DNA of 64,000 nt, from positions 248,001 to 312,000 of the forward strand of contig NZ_BMTP01000003.1 in assembly GCF_014649735.1 (NCBI RefSeq). Direction: 5' to 3'. Both the position numbers and the translations under genes were made by a program. This DNA is from Streptomyces lavendofoliae (GTDB taxonomy: Bacteria > Actinomycetota > Actinomycetes > Streptomycetales > Streptomycetaceae). Of the stretch, positions 34,032 through 46,034 are shown in pieces; positions within the stretch are counted from its first letter, which is position 1; the number at the start of each line of letters is the position of its first letter. Below the pieces are notes generated by a model. It did no database searches and was not told where the DNA came from. It saw only the letters and a list, made by a program, of their open reading frames with translations.

Positions 34032-34370
34032 TCACGTCAACTGGCGCCTTGACTGCGGGAATCGCTCGAAAAGAGCCGGTACGACGGGGGTTCCCATCTT
34101 TTCCATCATGGCCACTGAGGAAGCGATGGTGACGGCCTCTCCCAACGGACTGTCTTTCTTGATGACGAAGACATGTTCGGTTTCCGAGGTGGGGAGTTGG
34201 CGAGGAAGGGTCATCAACCCCAGTGCGTCGAGAGCGGTGCTGATCCGCTCGCACAGTTCTCCGCTGAGCCTGACGCGATCCGGCGCCGCGCACTTTTTGA
34301 TGAAACGCATCGAGAGCCGCTTGATGCCGTGATCAACTTCCACGGCGTGGGCAATAATAGTGAAGTCCAT
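34032..34370 (-). CDS. 112-residue orphan protein in an AT-richer patch
   Basis: MDFTIIAHAVEVDHGIKR begins a 112-residue protein with HVFVIKKDSPLGEAVTIASS and GTPVVPALFERFP. No family was recognised. The surrounding bases (about 33850-34400) are clearly poorer in GC than the rest of the window, which suggests transfer. There is no clear ribosome-binding site (AACTACTTAGCT precedes the ATG), so translation may be leaderless. It may be a small partner of the DUF3800 or ParB-like protein. Confidence 0.6.
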   Translation of the reverse strand: MDFTIIAHAVEVDHGIKRLSMRFIKKCAAPDRVRLSGELCERISTALDALGLMTLPRQLPTSETEHVFVIKKDSPLGEAVTIASSVAMMEKMGTPVVPALFERFPQSRRQLT

Positions 34371-34834
34371 AGCTAAGTAGTTAACTGAGTTATGCCGTCG
34401 AGTTCAACGCGGATCCGAAATCTGCCCCTTGCTTCTCGCGAGTCCGGTCAGTGTCGCGCGGGCAGAACGCGCCCGCTCGTCGGTCAGTGGCCCGGTCGTA
34501 TCCGGGGTGAGGGCCGGTCTCAGCCGGGCGCCCGGCACCCACAACCCCGCACGTCGCCGTCGGCCGCGCGCAGCATCGTGCCCCGTCGGCGACGGCGCGG
34601 CGGTCGTACCGCACCGGGGCCTCCTCCGGGTGGGTCGCCGTCCGCTCCTCGGCACCCCGGCGGCACACGACGCTCACGCGCGCACCGGAACGCCCGCACC
34701 GCGAACGTGAACGGCAGCGCCGGGCACCGTCACCTCCCCGGAACGGCTCTCCACCACGCATCCCTCGACAGGTCACACGGTCACCTGCCGTTCTCCGGCG
34801 GAGGGATCGTGGTTCATACGCGGCGCGACACCGT
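34371..34834. other. Gene-free stretch between orphan gene and TerD-nuclease gene
   Basis: About 460 bases. The left 60 bases are AT-rich (TTAACTGAGTT and AGTTAACT palindromes) and probably carry the promoter of the 112-residue gene on the minus strand. The rest is GC-rich, with open frames on both strands that encode only Arg/Pro-rich low-complexity sequence without family motifs. I see no gene in it. Confidence 0.5.
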
Positions 34835-34851
34835 GGCGGGCTCAGCCCGCC
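34835..34851 (-). terminator. Hairpin after the TerD-nuclease gene
   Basis: GGCGGGCT (34835-34842) and AGCCCGCC (34844-34851) are perfect 8-base arms around one base, ending one base beyond the stop codon on the minus strand. The very tight loop would open to 3-5 bases in RNA. Confidence 0.5.
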
Positions 34852-34852
34852 G

Positions 34853-36910
34853 TCAGAGGCCGGCCGCCGGCCCCTCGGCCTGAGCGCGGTGCGCACCGCG
34901 TCGGTCCAGGTGGGTGACGACCTGGGCGTGGAACCGGTCGACGGCCTCGTCCACGCTGCGGATGAACCCGGTCTCGGCGGAGCCGCGCCCCGTGCCCATG
35001 CTTTTGAAGAGGGAGAGCCGGAAGCCGACGATCTCCGCGCCGTCCTTCGGCAGGATGTCCGCCGGTTCGGGGCGGAGCCGTTCCAGAGTGCCCCGCGGGC
35101 CCGCTCCCGGGCCGGCGACCAGAGTCTCGATGTGCAGGTCCGCCGGAGCGGCCGCCAACTGCCGCATCAGGCGTTTGGCCCTGGTGAGCGGGTAGCCCTG
35201 TTCGGCCGATGGCAGCTCGATCGACGTCCGCAGCTTGCCCGTGCGCAGATCCGCCGTGATGGCGAGGATCCCCTGTGTGTCCTCCATGCGCAGCTCGGCG
35301 TGCAACCGTCCCTCCAGGCAGAGCCGGTCCGCCATCTCGGCACGGCGGGTACGGGGGTCCGTACCGCGCTTGGCGCGCTGGACGGGCAGCACCTTCCGCC
35401 CCAGTTCACCGCCCAGGCGCAGGCACACCTGCCGGATCAGCCGTTCCCAGCTCTCGGTGACCTCCGTGGCCCGCGCGTCACCCTGGCACAGGGTCTCGTC
35501 GTCGATCCCGTTCCGCACCGGCACCCACGCCGCACCCATGTTCTGGAAGCCGTGACACCCGGAGTTGTCGTGCTGGAGGTAGTGCAGCAGTTCCTGGAGG
35601 AGCCACGCGTGCGCGGCGTTCCCCACGCCTTCGTGCCGGATCAGCATCTGGGCCTGATGGGCGACTTCGGCCCAGGACAGGTGCCAGAGGGCCACCTTGT
35701 GCCTGCGCCTTCCGTCGATCCTGATGTCGACCAGCGGACTGCCCTCCAGGGCGACATCGTTGGACAGCGTGATCACCGCCTCGTAACCGCGCCGGGCGGC
35801 GATGTCGGCATAGGCCTGCACCTGCTCGGACTTGAGCGGGTTGCCGTTCGTCTTCGTCTCGACGAGGGCGGTCCACAGCTTCCCGGCGCGCTCGACGCGG
35901 ATGACGCCGTCGGGACGTCTCGGGGAGTCGCCGTGCGGCAGCGACACCTCGGTGAACGTCTCCATGCGCCCGGCCGGTGCTCCGAAGCCGGCCGTCAGGC
36001 GGCGGCCGAACTCCGGCACCTGTGCCATCACCGACAGCAGGACCGACGTGGCGCGCGTCTCGCGTTCCCGGTCGCTCTTGAGGGCGGTGACGGGGAAGAG
36101 CCGGGCGGTCCTCCAGGACTCGTTCTCGGCGAGGGACTTCTTGACGGTCTTCGGAAGGGTCACCTTCTTCTTGGCGGCGCGCGGCCGTGGGCGCTTCGCG
36201 GGGCCGGCCGCTTGCGCCCCGGTCGCAGCGGTCGCCGCCGTCACATCGGTCGCGGCAGTGGTGGCGGCTGCGGCGGCTGCCCTGGGCGGCGGGACGCGCG
36301 CCGGTCCGGCCGGTGGGACCGGGGCGCTCGCCGCCTCCTGCTCCGGCCCGGCCTCCGGGCCCTCGTCCGCCGTGTCGTCCTCGATGTCGACACCGAAGTC
36401 CGTCGCCAGTCCGATCAGCCCGGAGTGGTAACCCTGGCCCACGGCACGGAACTTCCACGCGCCGGCCCGCCGGTAGAACTCCCCGAAGATGACGGCGCTC
36501 ACCACACCGGCGTCATCGACGGGGAACCGGACCAGTCCCTCTCCCGCACCGTCGACGAGCGTCAGGCACAGGTCGTCGAGCTCACCGAAACGCGCTCCGT
36601 CGTACCGGCTGGCGGCCACGACGATCCGCTCCACGTCGGGCGGTACGGCCTCCAGGTCGAAGCTGATCCGGTCCTCGCTGCCGTCCGGCGTGGGCGTCTT
36701 GCCGAGGAGCTGCACGCTGCCGTCGTCGGCGACCGGGTTGTTGTAGAAGTAGAAGTCGGCGTCGCTGCGCACCTTTCCGGTGCCGTTCAGCAGGAGCACG
36801 GACACATCCGCGTCCCCCTCACCCGTGCTGCTGCTCCAGCTCAGCCCCACCGTCACGGAACCGGCGTTCGCGCTGAGGGCCGACAGCTCGATGTTGGCGC
36901 CCTTGACCAT
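34853..36910 (-). CDS. TerD domain fused to a PD-(D/E)XK nuclease-like domain
   Basis: A 685-residue protein starting MVKGANIELSALSANAGSVTVGLSW (36910). Residues 1-175 are a TerD (stress/tellurite) domain, with the DADFYFYNNP segment (about 50-59) that in TerD family members binds calcium. Residues 180-250 are an Ala/Pro/Thr linker. Residues about 262-400 hold a restriction-endonuclease-like core: FTEVSL (E321), RRPDGVI (D334), ALVETKTNG (E351, K353) and EQVQAYADIAARR (Q363), the PD-(D/E)XK spacing. The C-terminal 280 residues are an unknown helical domain. TerD fusions to nucleases have been noted in comparative genomics of Ter systems. No signal peptide; cytosolic. A terminator hairpin follows. 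Confidence 0.82.
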   Translation of the reverse strand: MVKGANIELSALSANAGSVTVGLSWSSSTGEGDADVSVLLLNGTGKVRSDADFYFYNNPVADDGSVQLLGKTPTPDGSEDRISFDLEAVPPDVERIVVAASRYDGARFGELDDLCLTLVDGAGEGLVRFPVDDAGVVSAVIFGEFYRRAGAWKFRAVGQGYHSGLIGLATDFGVDIEDDTADEGPEAGPEQEAASAPVPPAGPARVPPPRAAAAAATTAATDVTAATAATGAQAAGPAKRPRPRAAKKKVTLPKTVKKSLAENESWRTARLFPVTALKSDRERETRATSVLLSVMAQVPEFGRRLTAGFGAPAGRMETFTEVSLPHGDSPRRPDGVIRVERAGKLWTALVETKTNGNPLKSEQVQAYADIAARRGYEAVITLSNDVALEGSPLVDIRIDGRRRHKVALWHLSWAEVAHQAQMLIRHEGVGNAAHAWLLQELLHYLQHDNSGCHGFQNMGAAWVPVRNGIDDETLCQGDARATEVTESWERLIRQVCLRLGGELGRKVLPVQRAKRGTDPRTRRAEMADRLCLEGRLHAELRMEDTQGILAITADLRTGKLRTSIELPSAEQGYPLTRAKRLMRQLAAAPADLHIETLVAGPGAGPRGTLERLRPEPADILPKDGAEIVGFRLSLFKSMGTGRGSAETGFIRSVDEAVDRFHAQVVTHLDRRGAHRAQAEGPAAGL

Positions 36911-36977
36911 CGTGTGCATGCGGCCCCCCAGACGCACGGCTGCCTACGGACGCACCTCGGCAGCCGGAGGCGAACAG

Positions 36978-36995
36978 TGTGTGGTGCGTCACACA
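36978..36995. promoter_or_regulatory. Inverted repeat upstream of the TerD-nuclease gene
   Basis: TGTGTG-GTGCGT-CACACA (36978-36995) is a 6-6-6 inverted repeat about 70 bases upstream of the ATG, downstream of TAAAGT (37015-37010 on the minus strand), a possible -10. The whole gap 36911-37177 carries no gene. This is the likely promoter-operator region of the TerD-nuclease gene, by inference. Confidence 0.4.
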
Positions 36996-37177
36996 TGTAC
37001 TGTTGCGGAACTTTAGCGTCCAGGGCGGGGCGTCCGTGGGGAACCGTCAAAAATGGGTGGCCGTAACGTGACACCGGGTGAGGGCGGCGTCTCTGCCCCC
37101 GGTTCGCCGGACGCGCTTGCCGGGCCCGGCCCCCGGGCCAGGAACGGGTCGGCCCGGCGGGCGGGAAGCGCCCGAGG

Positions 37178-37200
37178 GCCGGCGTCGCGGTGACGCCGGC
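37178..37200 (-). terminator. Terminator after cobIJ
   Basis: GCCGGCGTC (37178-37186) pairs with GACGCCGGC (37192-37200) around GCGGT, 11 bases beyond the cobIJ stop on the minus strand. Confidence 0.7.
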
Positions 37201-37211
37201 GCCCGGTGGGC

Positions 37212-38705
37212 TCAGGACTCCGGGTACCTGCGCGGGGTCCAGGCCACGGTGGTGCCGTCGCCGCGGCGGACCGCCCGGGTCTGGGAGGAGCCGATGAGCA
37301 GGAGCGTGCGCATGTCGACCTCCGCCGGGTCCAGGTCCGTCAGCGGCAGGACACGGACCGACTCCTCCGGCCCGCCCACGTCGCGGGCGACGACCACCGG
37401 GGTGTCCGGGGCGCGGTGTTCCAGGAGGAGTTCGCGGGCCTTGGCGACCTGCCAGGTGCGGCTGGCGGAGCCCGGGTTGTAGAGGGCGAGCACCAGGTCG
37501 GCGGCGGCCGCCGCGCGCAGGCGCTCCGCGATGACCTCCCACGGCTTGAGCCGGTCCGACAGGGAGATGGTGGCGTAGTCGTGGCCGAGCGGCGCGCCCG
37601 CCTTCGCGGCGGCGGCGTTCGCTGCCGTCACGCCGGGCAGGACGCGCACCGGGACGTCCGCGTACGGCGCCTGGGCGGCGACCTCCAGGACCGCCGTGGC
37701 CATGGCGAACACGCCGGGATCGCCGCCCGACACCACCGCCACGCGCCGCCCGCGGCGGGCCAGGTCCAGGGCGAACTCGGCCCGCTCCGACTCGACCTTG
37801 TTGTCCGAGCCGTGCCGCTCCTGCCCGGGGCGCGCCGGGACGCGGTCCAGGTAGGTGGTGTAGCCCACCAGGTCGGTCGCCGAGGCGAGCGCCCCGCGCG
37901 TCTCGGGCGTCAGCCACAGGGGGCCCGCCGGGCCGGTGCCGACGACCACGACCTCGCCCCGGCCGGGCGCGGGCGCGGCCGGAGCGGCGTCGATACGGGA
38001 CGGCAGCACCGCCACGGAGAAGTACGGGACGGACTCGGGGTCGACGTCCGCCAGCGCGCCCGTCCGCTCGCCGGCCATGGTGGCCCGCTCCACGTAGTGC
38101 GCGTCGTCCAGCCGGCCGGCCCGCTCCAGGGCGCGGCGCACCGCGGGGAACGTCCGGCCCAGCTTCATGACGACGGCGGAGTCGGTGGCCGCCAGACGGG
38201 CCGTCAGCTCTTCCTCCGGCAGCGTGCCGGGGATGATCGTCAGGACCTCCTCCGCCTCGCACAGCGGCTTGCCCAGCCGCGCCGCCGACGCGCTCACCGA
38301 CGTGACCCCGGGGATGACCTCGGTGTCGTAGCGGTGCGCCAGGCGCTTGTGCATGTGCTGGTAGGAGCCGTAGAACAGCGGGTCGCCCTCGGCGAGGACG
38401 GCGACCGTGCGGCCCGCGTCCAGGTGCGCGGCCAGGCGGGCGGACGCCTCCTCGTAGAAGTCGTCCAGCGCCCCCCGGTACCCGCCCGGGTGGTCGGTGG
38501 TCTCGACGGTCAGCGGGTACATCAGGCGCTCTTCGACGTGGTCCTCGCGGATGTGCTCGGCCGCGATGGAACGGGCGATCGAGCGGCCGTGCCGCGCCGA
38601 GTGGTACGCGATCACGTCGGCGGCCGCGATGGCCTTCACCGCCGCGACCGTCATCAGGTTCGGGTCGCCGGGGCCGAGCCCCACGCCGTACAGCTTGCCG
38701 CTCAT
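37212..38705 (-). CDS. cobIJ: Fused precorrin-2 C20-methyltransferase / precorrin-3B C17-methyltransferase (CobI-CobJ)
   Basis: A 497-residue fusion. Residues 1-245 are CobI ([51 protein letters not shown]). Residues 250-497 are CobJ ([56 protein letters not shown]). The two SAM-dependent methylations flank the CobG hydroxylation step, and CobJ performs ring contraction. Such fusions are common in actinobacteria. The ATG overlaps the cobH stop by ATGA. Operon order is cobG-cobH-cobIJ, all overlapping, so co-translated. Confidence 0.95.
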   Translation of the reverse strand: MSGKLYGVGLGPGDPNLMTVAAVKAIAAADVIAYHSARHGRSIARSIAAEHIREDHVEERLMYPLTVETTDHPGGYRGALDDFYEEASARLAAHLDAGRTVAVLAEGDPLFYGSYQHMHKRLAHRYDTEVIPGVTSVSASAARLGKPLCEAEEVLTIIPGTLPEEELTARLAATDSAVVMKLGRTFPAVRRALERAGRLDDAHYVERATMAGERTGALADVDPESVPYFSVAVLPSRIDAAPAAPAPGRGEVVVVGTGPAGPLWLTPETRGALASATDLVGYTTYLDRVPARPGQERHGSDNKVESERAEFALDLARRGRRVAVVSGGDPGVFAMATAVLEVAAQAPYADVPVRVLPGVTAANAAAAKAGAPLGHDYATISLSDRLKPWEVIAERLRAAAAADLVLALYNPGSASRTWQVAKARELLLEHRAPDTPVVVARDVGGPEESVRVLPLTDLDPAEVDMRTLLLIGSSQTRAVRRGDGTTVAWTPRRYPES

Positions 38706-39349
38706 GCCTGGATCTCCGCCTCGTGGGCGATCGCGTTGATCGCCGCCGCCGCCATGGCGCTGCCGCCCCGCCGCCCGCGCACCACCAGGTGCTCCAGGCC
38801 CGGGAAGGCCGCCAGCGCGTCCTTGGACTCGGCCGCCCCGATGAACCCGACCGGTATGCCGATCACCGCCGCCGGACGCGGGGCGCCCGCCTCGATCATC
38901 TCCAGGAGGCGGAACAGCGCGGTCGGGGCGTTGCCGATCGCGACGACCGACCCCTCCAGCCGGTCGCGCCACAGCTCCAGCGCGGCGGCGCTGCGCGTGG
39001 TGCCCAGCTCGGCGGCGAGCGCCGGGACGGACGGGTCGGAGAGCGTGCAGACCACGTCGTTGTCCGCGGGCAGCCGCTTGCGCGTGACGCCGCTGGCGAC
39101 CATCCGCGCGTCGCACAGGATCGGCGCGCCGGCGCGCAGCGCCTCACGGGCGCGGGCCACGACGTCCGGCGTGTACGCCAGGTCGCGGACGAGGTCGACC
39201 ATGCCGCAGGCGTGGATCATCCGCACGGCGACCTGGCTGACGTCGGCCGGCAGGTCCGCGAGATCCGCCTCGGCGCGGATCGTGGCAAAGGACTGGCGGT
39301 AGATCTCCGCGCCGTCCTTCTCGTAGTCGAACACTCTGCTCTCGCTCAT
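38702..39349 (-). CDS. cobH: Precorrin-8X methylmutase, CobH
   Basis: A 215-residue enzyme moving the C11 methyl to C12 to give hydrogenobyrinate. The family signature covers [33 protein letters not shown] (catalytic His), [15 protein letters not shown] and [18 protein letters not shown]. The start overlaps the cobG stop and its stop overlaps the cobIJ start, ATGA in both cases. Confidence 0.96.
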   Translation of the reverse strand: MSESRVFDYEKDGAEIYRQSFATIRAEADLADLPADVSQVAVRMIHACGMVDLVRDLAYTPDVVARAREALRAGAPILCDARMVASGVTRKRLPADNDVVCTLSDPSVPALAAELGTTRSAAALELWRDRLEGSVVAIGNAPTALFRLLEMIEAGAPRPAAVIGIPVGFIGAAESKDALAAFPGLEHLVVRGRRGGSAMAAAAINAIAHEAEIQA

Positions 39350-40527
39350 TTCGTCGTCGGTCCTTGTACGGTCATCTGGTACGCGCCCTCGCCGGTCGCG
39401 ACCATGTCGGTCCACGCGCCCTGCGGGTGGCCGCACCGGCGGGCGCACCCCGACCAGTGGACGGGCAGCGTGCCCTCGCGGGGCCGCGCGTCCGCCCGTA
39501 CGTCGGACAGGGACTTGGCGCAGCCGGGGCGTCCGGTGCACGCGGTGACGCCGATCCAGGGGGAGTCGGCACGGGTGAGGAAGCCGACCGCGTCGAGGTC
39601 CCGCAGCCGTTCCTCGGCCGCCGGCCGGGTGGGGAAGCCGGGCAGGACGAAACCGCGCCACGGGGTGACCCGCACCTCCCCGGCCGGCAGCAGCGCGCGG
39701 AACTGCGCGGAGCTCACCCGGCCGAGGCGGGCCAGGACGGACACCGTGCCGTCGCCGATCACCCCGGGCGGGGGCGGCGCTCCGGCCGGCAGGGCGGCGT
39801 CGGGTCCGGGCTCGGCCGCGATCGCCGCCCGCGCCAGGTACCGCGTCACGTCCACCTCCTGCCCCGCCGGCAGCTCGCGCACCCGCCACGCGCCGGTGCC
39901 CGCCCGCCGCGCGGCCGCGAGGAACGCCTCCGCCGCCACGAGCGCGGCGCGGGGCGCGTCGGCGGAGGACACCCGCCACGTCCGGTCCACGACGCGCAGC
40001 AGGGCATCGCCGTCCGGGGTTGCGAGCAACGTCACATCGGCGGCCAGGCCGGCCACGTCGCCCCGCCCGTCGTCCACGGCGAACAGGAAGCGGCCGGACA
40101 GTTCCGTCGTCCAGTCCTCGGCGCACAGGAGCGCGTCCAGACGGGCGGCCCACGTCCGCACGCCCGGTCCGGCGAGCGGCGAGACGACCATGTTCCGCAC
40201 CCGCTCGTGCCGTTCGGACGGCAGCAGGTCCGCCCGGCGCAGCGTGTCCGCCAGCCCGAGGCCGCAGCCCTCGCCGAGGCCTCTCAACTCCACGTTGCCG
40301 CGCGAGGTGAGGGAGAGGTAGCCGTCGCCCAGGTGGTCCGACGCGTCGGCCAGCACGGTCACTTGACGAGGCGTCAGGACACCGGTGGGGAGGCGCAGCC
40401 GGGCCAGCGAGCCGTCGTCGGCCCGGTGCAGCCGGAGCGCGCCGGGGCACGCGTCACCGCGCTCGCGGACGCGGTCCCGTATGTGCGCTTCACCCCGGTC
40501 CTGGGGATTTGGTGAGCTGGGCGGCAT
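39346..40527 (-). CDS. cobG: Precorrin-3B synthase, CobG (oxygen-dependent)
   Basis: A 393-residue member of the sulfite/nitrite-reductase ferredoxin-like family that hydroxylates precorrin-3A using O2. The two ferredoxin-like halves are present. The siroheme/4Fe-4S cysteines are in [12 protein letters not shown] and [11 protein letters not shown] at the C-terminus. The ATG at 40527 ([13 protein letters not shown]) is chosen; a second ATG lies four codons upstream. It is the first gene of the cobG-cobH-cobIJ operon. It diverges from the riboswitch-controlled cobN, with starts 190 bases apart. Confidence 0.93.
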   Translation of the reverse strand: MPPSSPNPQDRGEAHIRDRVRERGDACPGALRLHRADDGSLARLRLPTGVLTPRQVTVLADASDHLGDGYLSLTSRGNVELRGLGEGCGLGLADTLRRADLLPSERHERVRNMVVSPLAGPGVRTWAARLDALLCAEDWTTELSGRFLFAVDDGRGDVAGLAADVTLLATPDGDALLRVVDRTWRVSSADAPRAALVAAEAFLAAARRAGTGAWRVRELPAGQEVDVTRYLARAAIAAEPGPDAALPAGAPPPPGVIGDGTVSVLARLGRVSSAQFRALLPAGEVRVTPWRGFVLPGFPTRPAAEERLRDLDAVGFLTRADSPWIGVTACTGRPGCAKSLSDVRADARPREGTLPVHWSGCARRCGHPQGAWTDMVATGEGAYQMTVQGPTTK

Positions 40528-40560
40528 GGCGGCGAGCATACGCGCAGCCTCTACTATGCA

Positions 40561-40717
40561 GACGGCACAGGGTCCCAGGGCCCTAGGGAGGAAGCCCGGT
40601 GAGAATCCGGCGCGGTCCCGCCACTGTGAGTCCGGCCGGAAACCGGACGAGTCAGGAACTCCCGCCGTCCTACGACCACCCGGGGCGCGGACACCCCGAG
40701 GAAGGCCTGCGCACGCC
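40561..40717 (+). promoter_or_regulatory. Cobalamin (B12) riboswitch controlling cobN
   Basis: The aptamer runs about 40561-40669, with P1 arms GACGG (40561-40565) and CCGTC (40665-40669). The B12 box GCCCGGTGAGAATCCGG (near 40594-40610) and the conserved GCCACTGTGA and GAGTCAGGAACTC elements are intact. A candidate -10 (TACTAT, 40552-40557) precedes it. Downstream, CGGGG (40681-40685) can pair with CCCCG (40694-40698) right before GAGGAAGG (40698-40705). Ligand binding is therefore likely to hide the ribosome-binding site of cobN. The family assignment is strong; the mechanism is inferred. Confidence 0.93.
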
Positions 40718-44361
<3,644 letters not shown>

Positions 44362-44365
<4 letters not shown>

Positions 44366-45051
44366 CCCTCACGGTGGGCGGCGAGGACAAGGAACTGTCC
44401 GCGCGCCTCGACAAGGAGCTGACGGCCTTCAACCGGGCCGCCACGGGCGCCTCCGACGAGGCGGGGCTGTCGGTGCGGGCCACCGGCGACGACGGTGAGC
44501 TCACCGGCGGGCTCACCGGCTGGACCTGGGGCGGCCTGTGCGGCGTCGGCATGCTGTGGGTCCGCGACGACCGGCGCGGCACCGGGCTCGGCACCGAGCT
44601 GATGCGTGCGGCGGAGGACGAGGCGCGGCGGCGCGGCTGCGACCGCGTGATCGTGTCGTCGTTCTCGTTCCAGGCACCGTCCTTCTACCGGCGCCTCGGG
44701 TACGTCGAGACCGGCCGTTCCGAGGGCATCCCCGGCGGCCACGTGGACGTCCACTTCCACAAGGCGCTCGGCCCCCCGGCCGCCCCGGCCTTCCTGCTGG
44801 CCGTCCTGCTGGACCACCCGGCCGACGCGGTGGAGGACGCGCTGGCGTACGAGGAGGAGGCGCTGGCCCTCCTCCCGCGCCACGGCGGGCGCCTGGAGCG
44901 GCGGCTGCGGACGGCCGACGGGCTCTCCGAGGTCCACCTGGTGCGGTTCCCGTCCGAGGAGGCCTACCGCGCCTACCTCGCCGACCCGGACCGCACGCCC
45001 GACGGGCGGATCACCGCGCGCGTGCTGGAGGTCACCGAGGTGTACGCCTGA
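44362..45051 (+). CDS. GNAT acetyltransferase with a C-terminal ferredoxin-fold domain
   Basis: A 229-residue protein. Residues 1-135 are a GNAT N-acetyltransferase (LWVRDDRRGTGLGTELMRAAEDEA as the acetyl-CoA loop, FYRRLGYVETGR at the end). Residues 140-229 look like a dimeric alpha-beta barrel/DUF1330-type domain (FLLAVLLDHPADAVEDAL, VHLVRFPSEEAYRAYLADP). The GTG overlaps the cobN stop, so it is translationally coupled and under the same riboswitch. The acetylated target is unknown. The link to cobalamin is positional only. Confidence 0.82.
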
Positions 45052-45075
45052 CCGGGTCGAGGCAGACTCGGCGGT

Positions 45076-45942
45076 ATGTCATCCGTGATCGCTGTGACCG
45101 GGGCGAGCGGCCGTGTCGGCGGCCGTGTCGCCCGCCGCCTCGCCGGGCAGGGCGTGAAGACCCGGCTGCTCGGCCGTGACCCGGACCGGCTGCCGGAGCT
45201 GCCGGGCGCGGTGAAGGCCGCGCCCGCGGCGTACGGGGACGCGGAGGCGATGCGCCGGGCCCTGGACGGCGCGGACACGCTGTTCCTGGTGTCCGCGCAC
45301 GAGGGCCCCGACCGCATCCAGGACCACCGGACGGCGGTCGACGCGGCGCTCGCCGCGGGCGTGGGACGGATCGTGTACCTGTCGTTCCTGGGCGCCGCGC
45401 CCCAGGCGACGTTCACCTTCGCGCGCGACCACTGGCACACCGAGCGGTACATCGAGGCGCGGGACGTGCCCCACACCTTCCTGCGCGACAGCTGGTACCT
45501 CGCCGGGTTCGCGGCGATGACCGGCGAGGACGGCGTGCTGCGCGGCCCGGCGGGCGGCGGCCGGGTCGCGGCGGTCGCCCACGAGGACGTCGCGGACGTC
45601 GCGGCGGCCGTCCTGCTGGGCGGCGCGGACCACGACGGCGCCGTTCACGACGTGACCGGCGAGGAGGCGCTGACCCTCGCCGAGGCGGCGGAGGAACTGT
45701 CCCGGGCGGCCGGGCGCCCGGTGCGGTACGTCCCGGAGACCCCGGCCGAGGCATACGCCTCCCGCGCGCGGTACGGCGCGGAGCACTGGGAGGTCACCGG
45801 CTGGGTCACCTCCTACGAGGCGATCGCCGCCGGCGAGATGAGCACGGTCTCCGACACGGTCCGGCGCCTGGCGGGCCACGCCCCGATGACCCTGCGCGAA
45901 TACCTCACGGCCCACCCGCGCTCCTACGCCCACCTGCGCTGA
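45076..45942 (+). CDS. NAD(P)-binding NmrA-like oxidoreductase
   Basis: A 288-residue atypical short-chain dehydrogenase/NmrA-like protein (YtfG/QOR2 group). It has VIAVTGASGRVGGRVARRL (dinucleotide-binding G-x-x-G-x-x-G), GADTLFLVSAHEG, RIVYLSFLGAAP and FARDHWHTERYIEA. There is no classical Tyr-x-x-x-Lys pair, so it may be a redox sensor or quinone reductase rather than a dehydrogenase. It starts 24 bases after the GNAT gene and may continue its transcript. Confidence 0.85.
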   Translation: MSSVIAVTGASGRVGGRVARRLAGQGVKTRLLGRDPDRLPELPGAVKAAPAAYGDAEAMRRALDGADTLFLVSAHEGPDRIQDHRTAVDAALAAGVGRIVYLSFLGAAPQATFTFARDHWHTERYIEARDVPHTFLRDSWYLAGFAAMTGEDGVLRGPAGGGRVAAVAHEDVADVAAAVLLGGADHDGAVHDVTGEEALTLAEAAEELSRAAGRPVRYVPETPAEAYASRARYGAEHWEVTGWVTSYEAIAAGEMSTVSDTVRRLAGHAPMTLREYLTAHPRSYAHLR

Positions 45943-46034
45943 CGGCCGCGCCCGCGCGAGCGGCGCCCACGGCTGTGGCCGGGTTCCCGCCACGGCGCGG
46001 GCCGCGGGCGACCGCGACCGCGGGACCGGTCCGG

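Noticed and set aside
34390-34896. Open frames on both strands in the gap before the TerD-nuclease gene
   Set aside because: The translations are Arg/Pro-rich without motifs, starts lack ribosome-binding sites, and one overlaps the terminator and the real gene end.
45943-46034. A terminator between the convergent NmrA-like and PLP-enzyme genes
   Set aside because: The GC-rich inverted repeats there are imperfect and none is clearly better than background.
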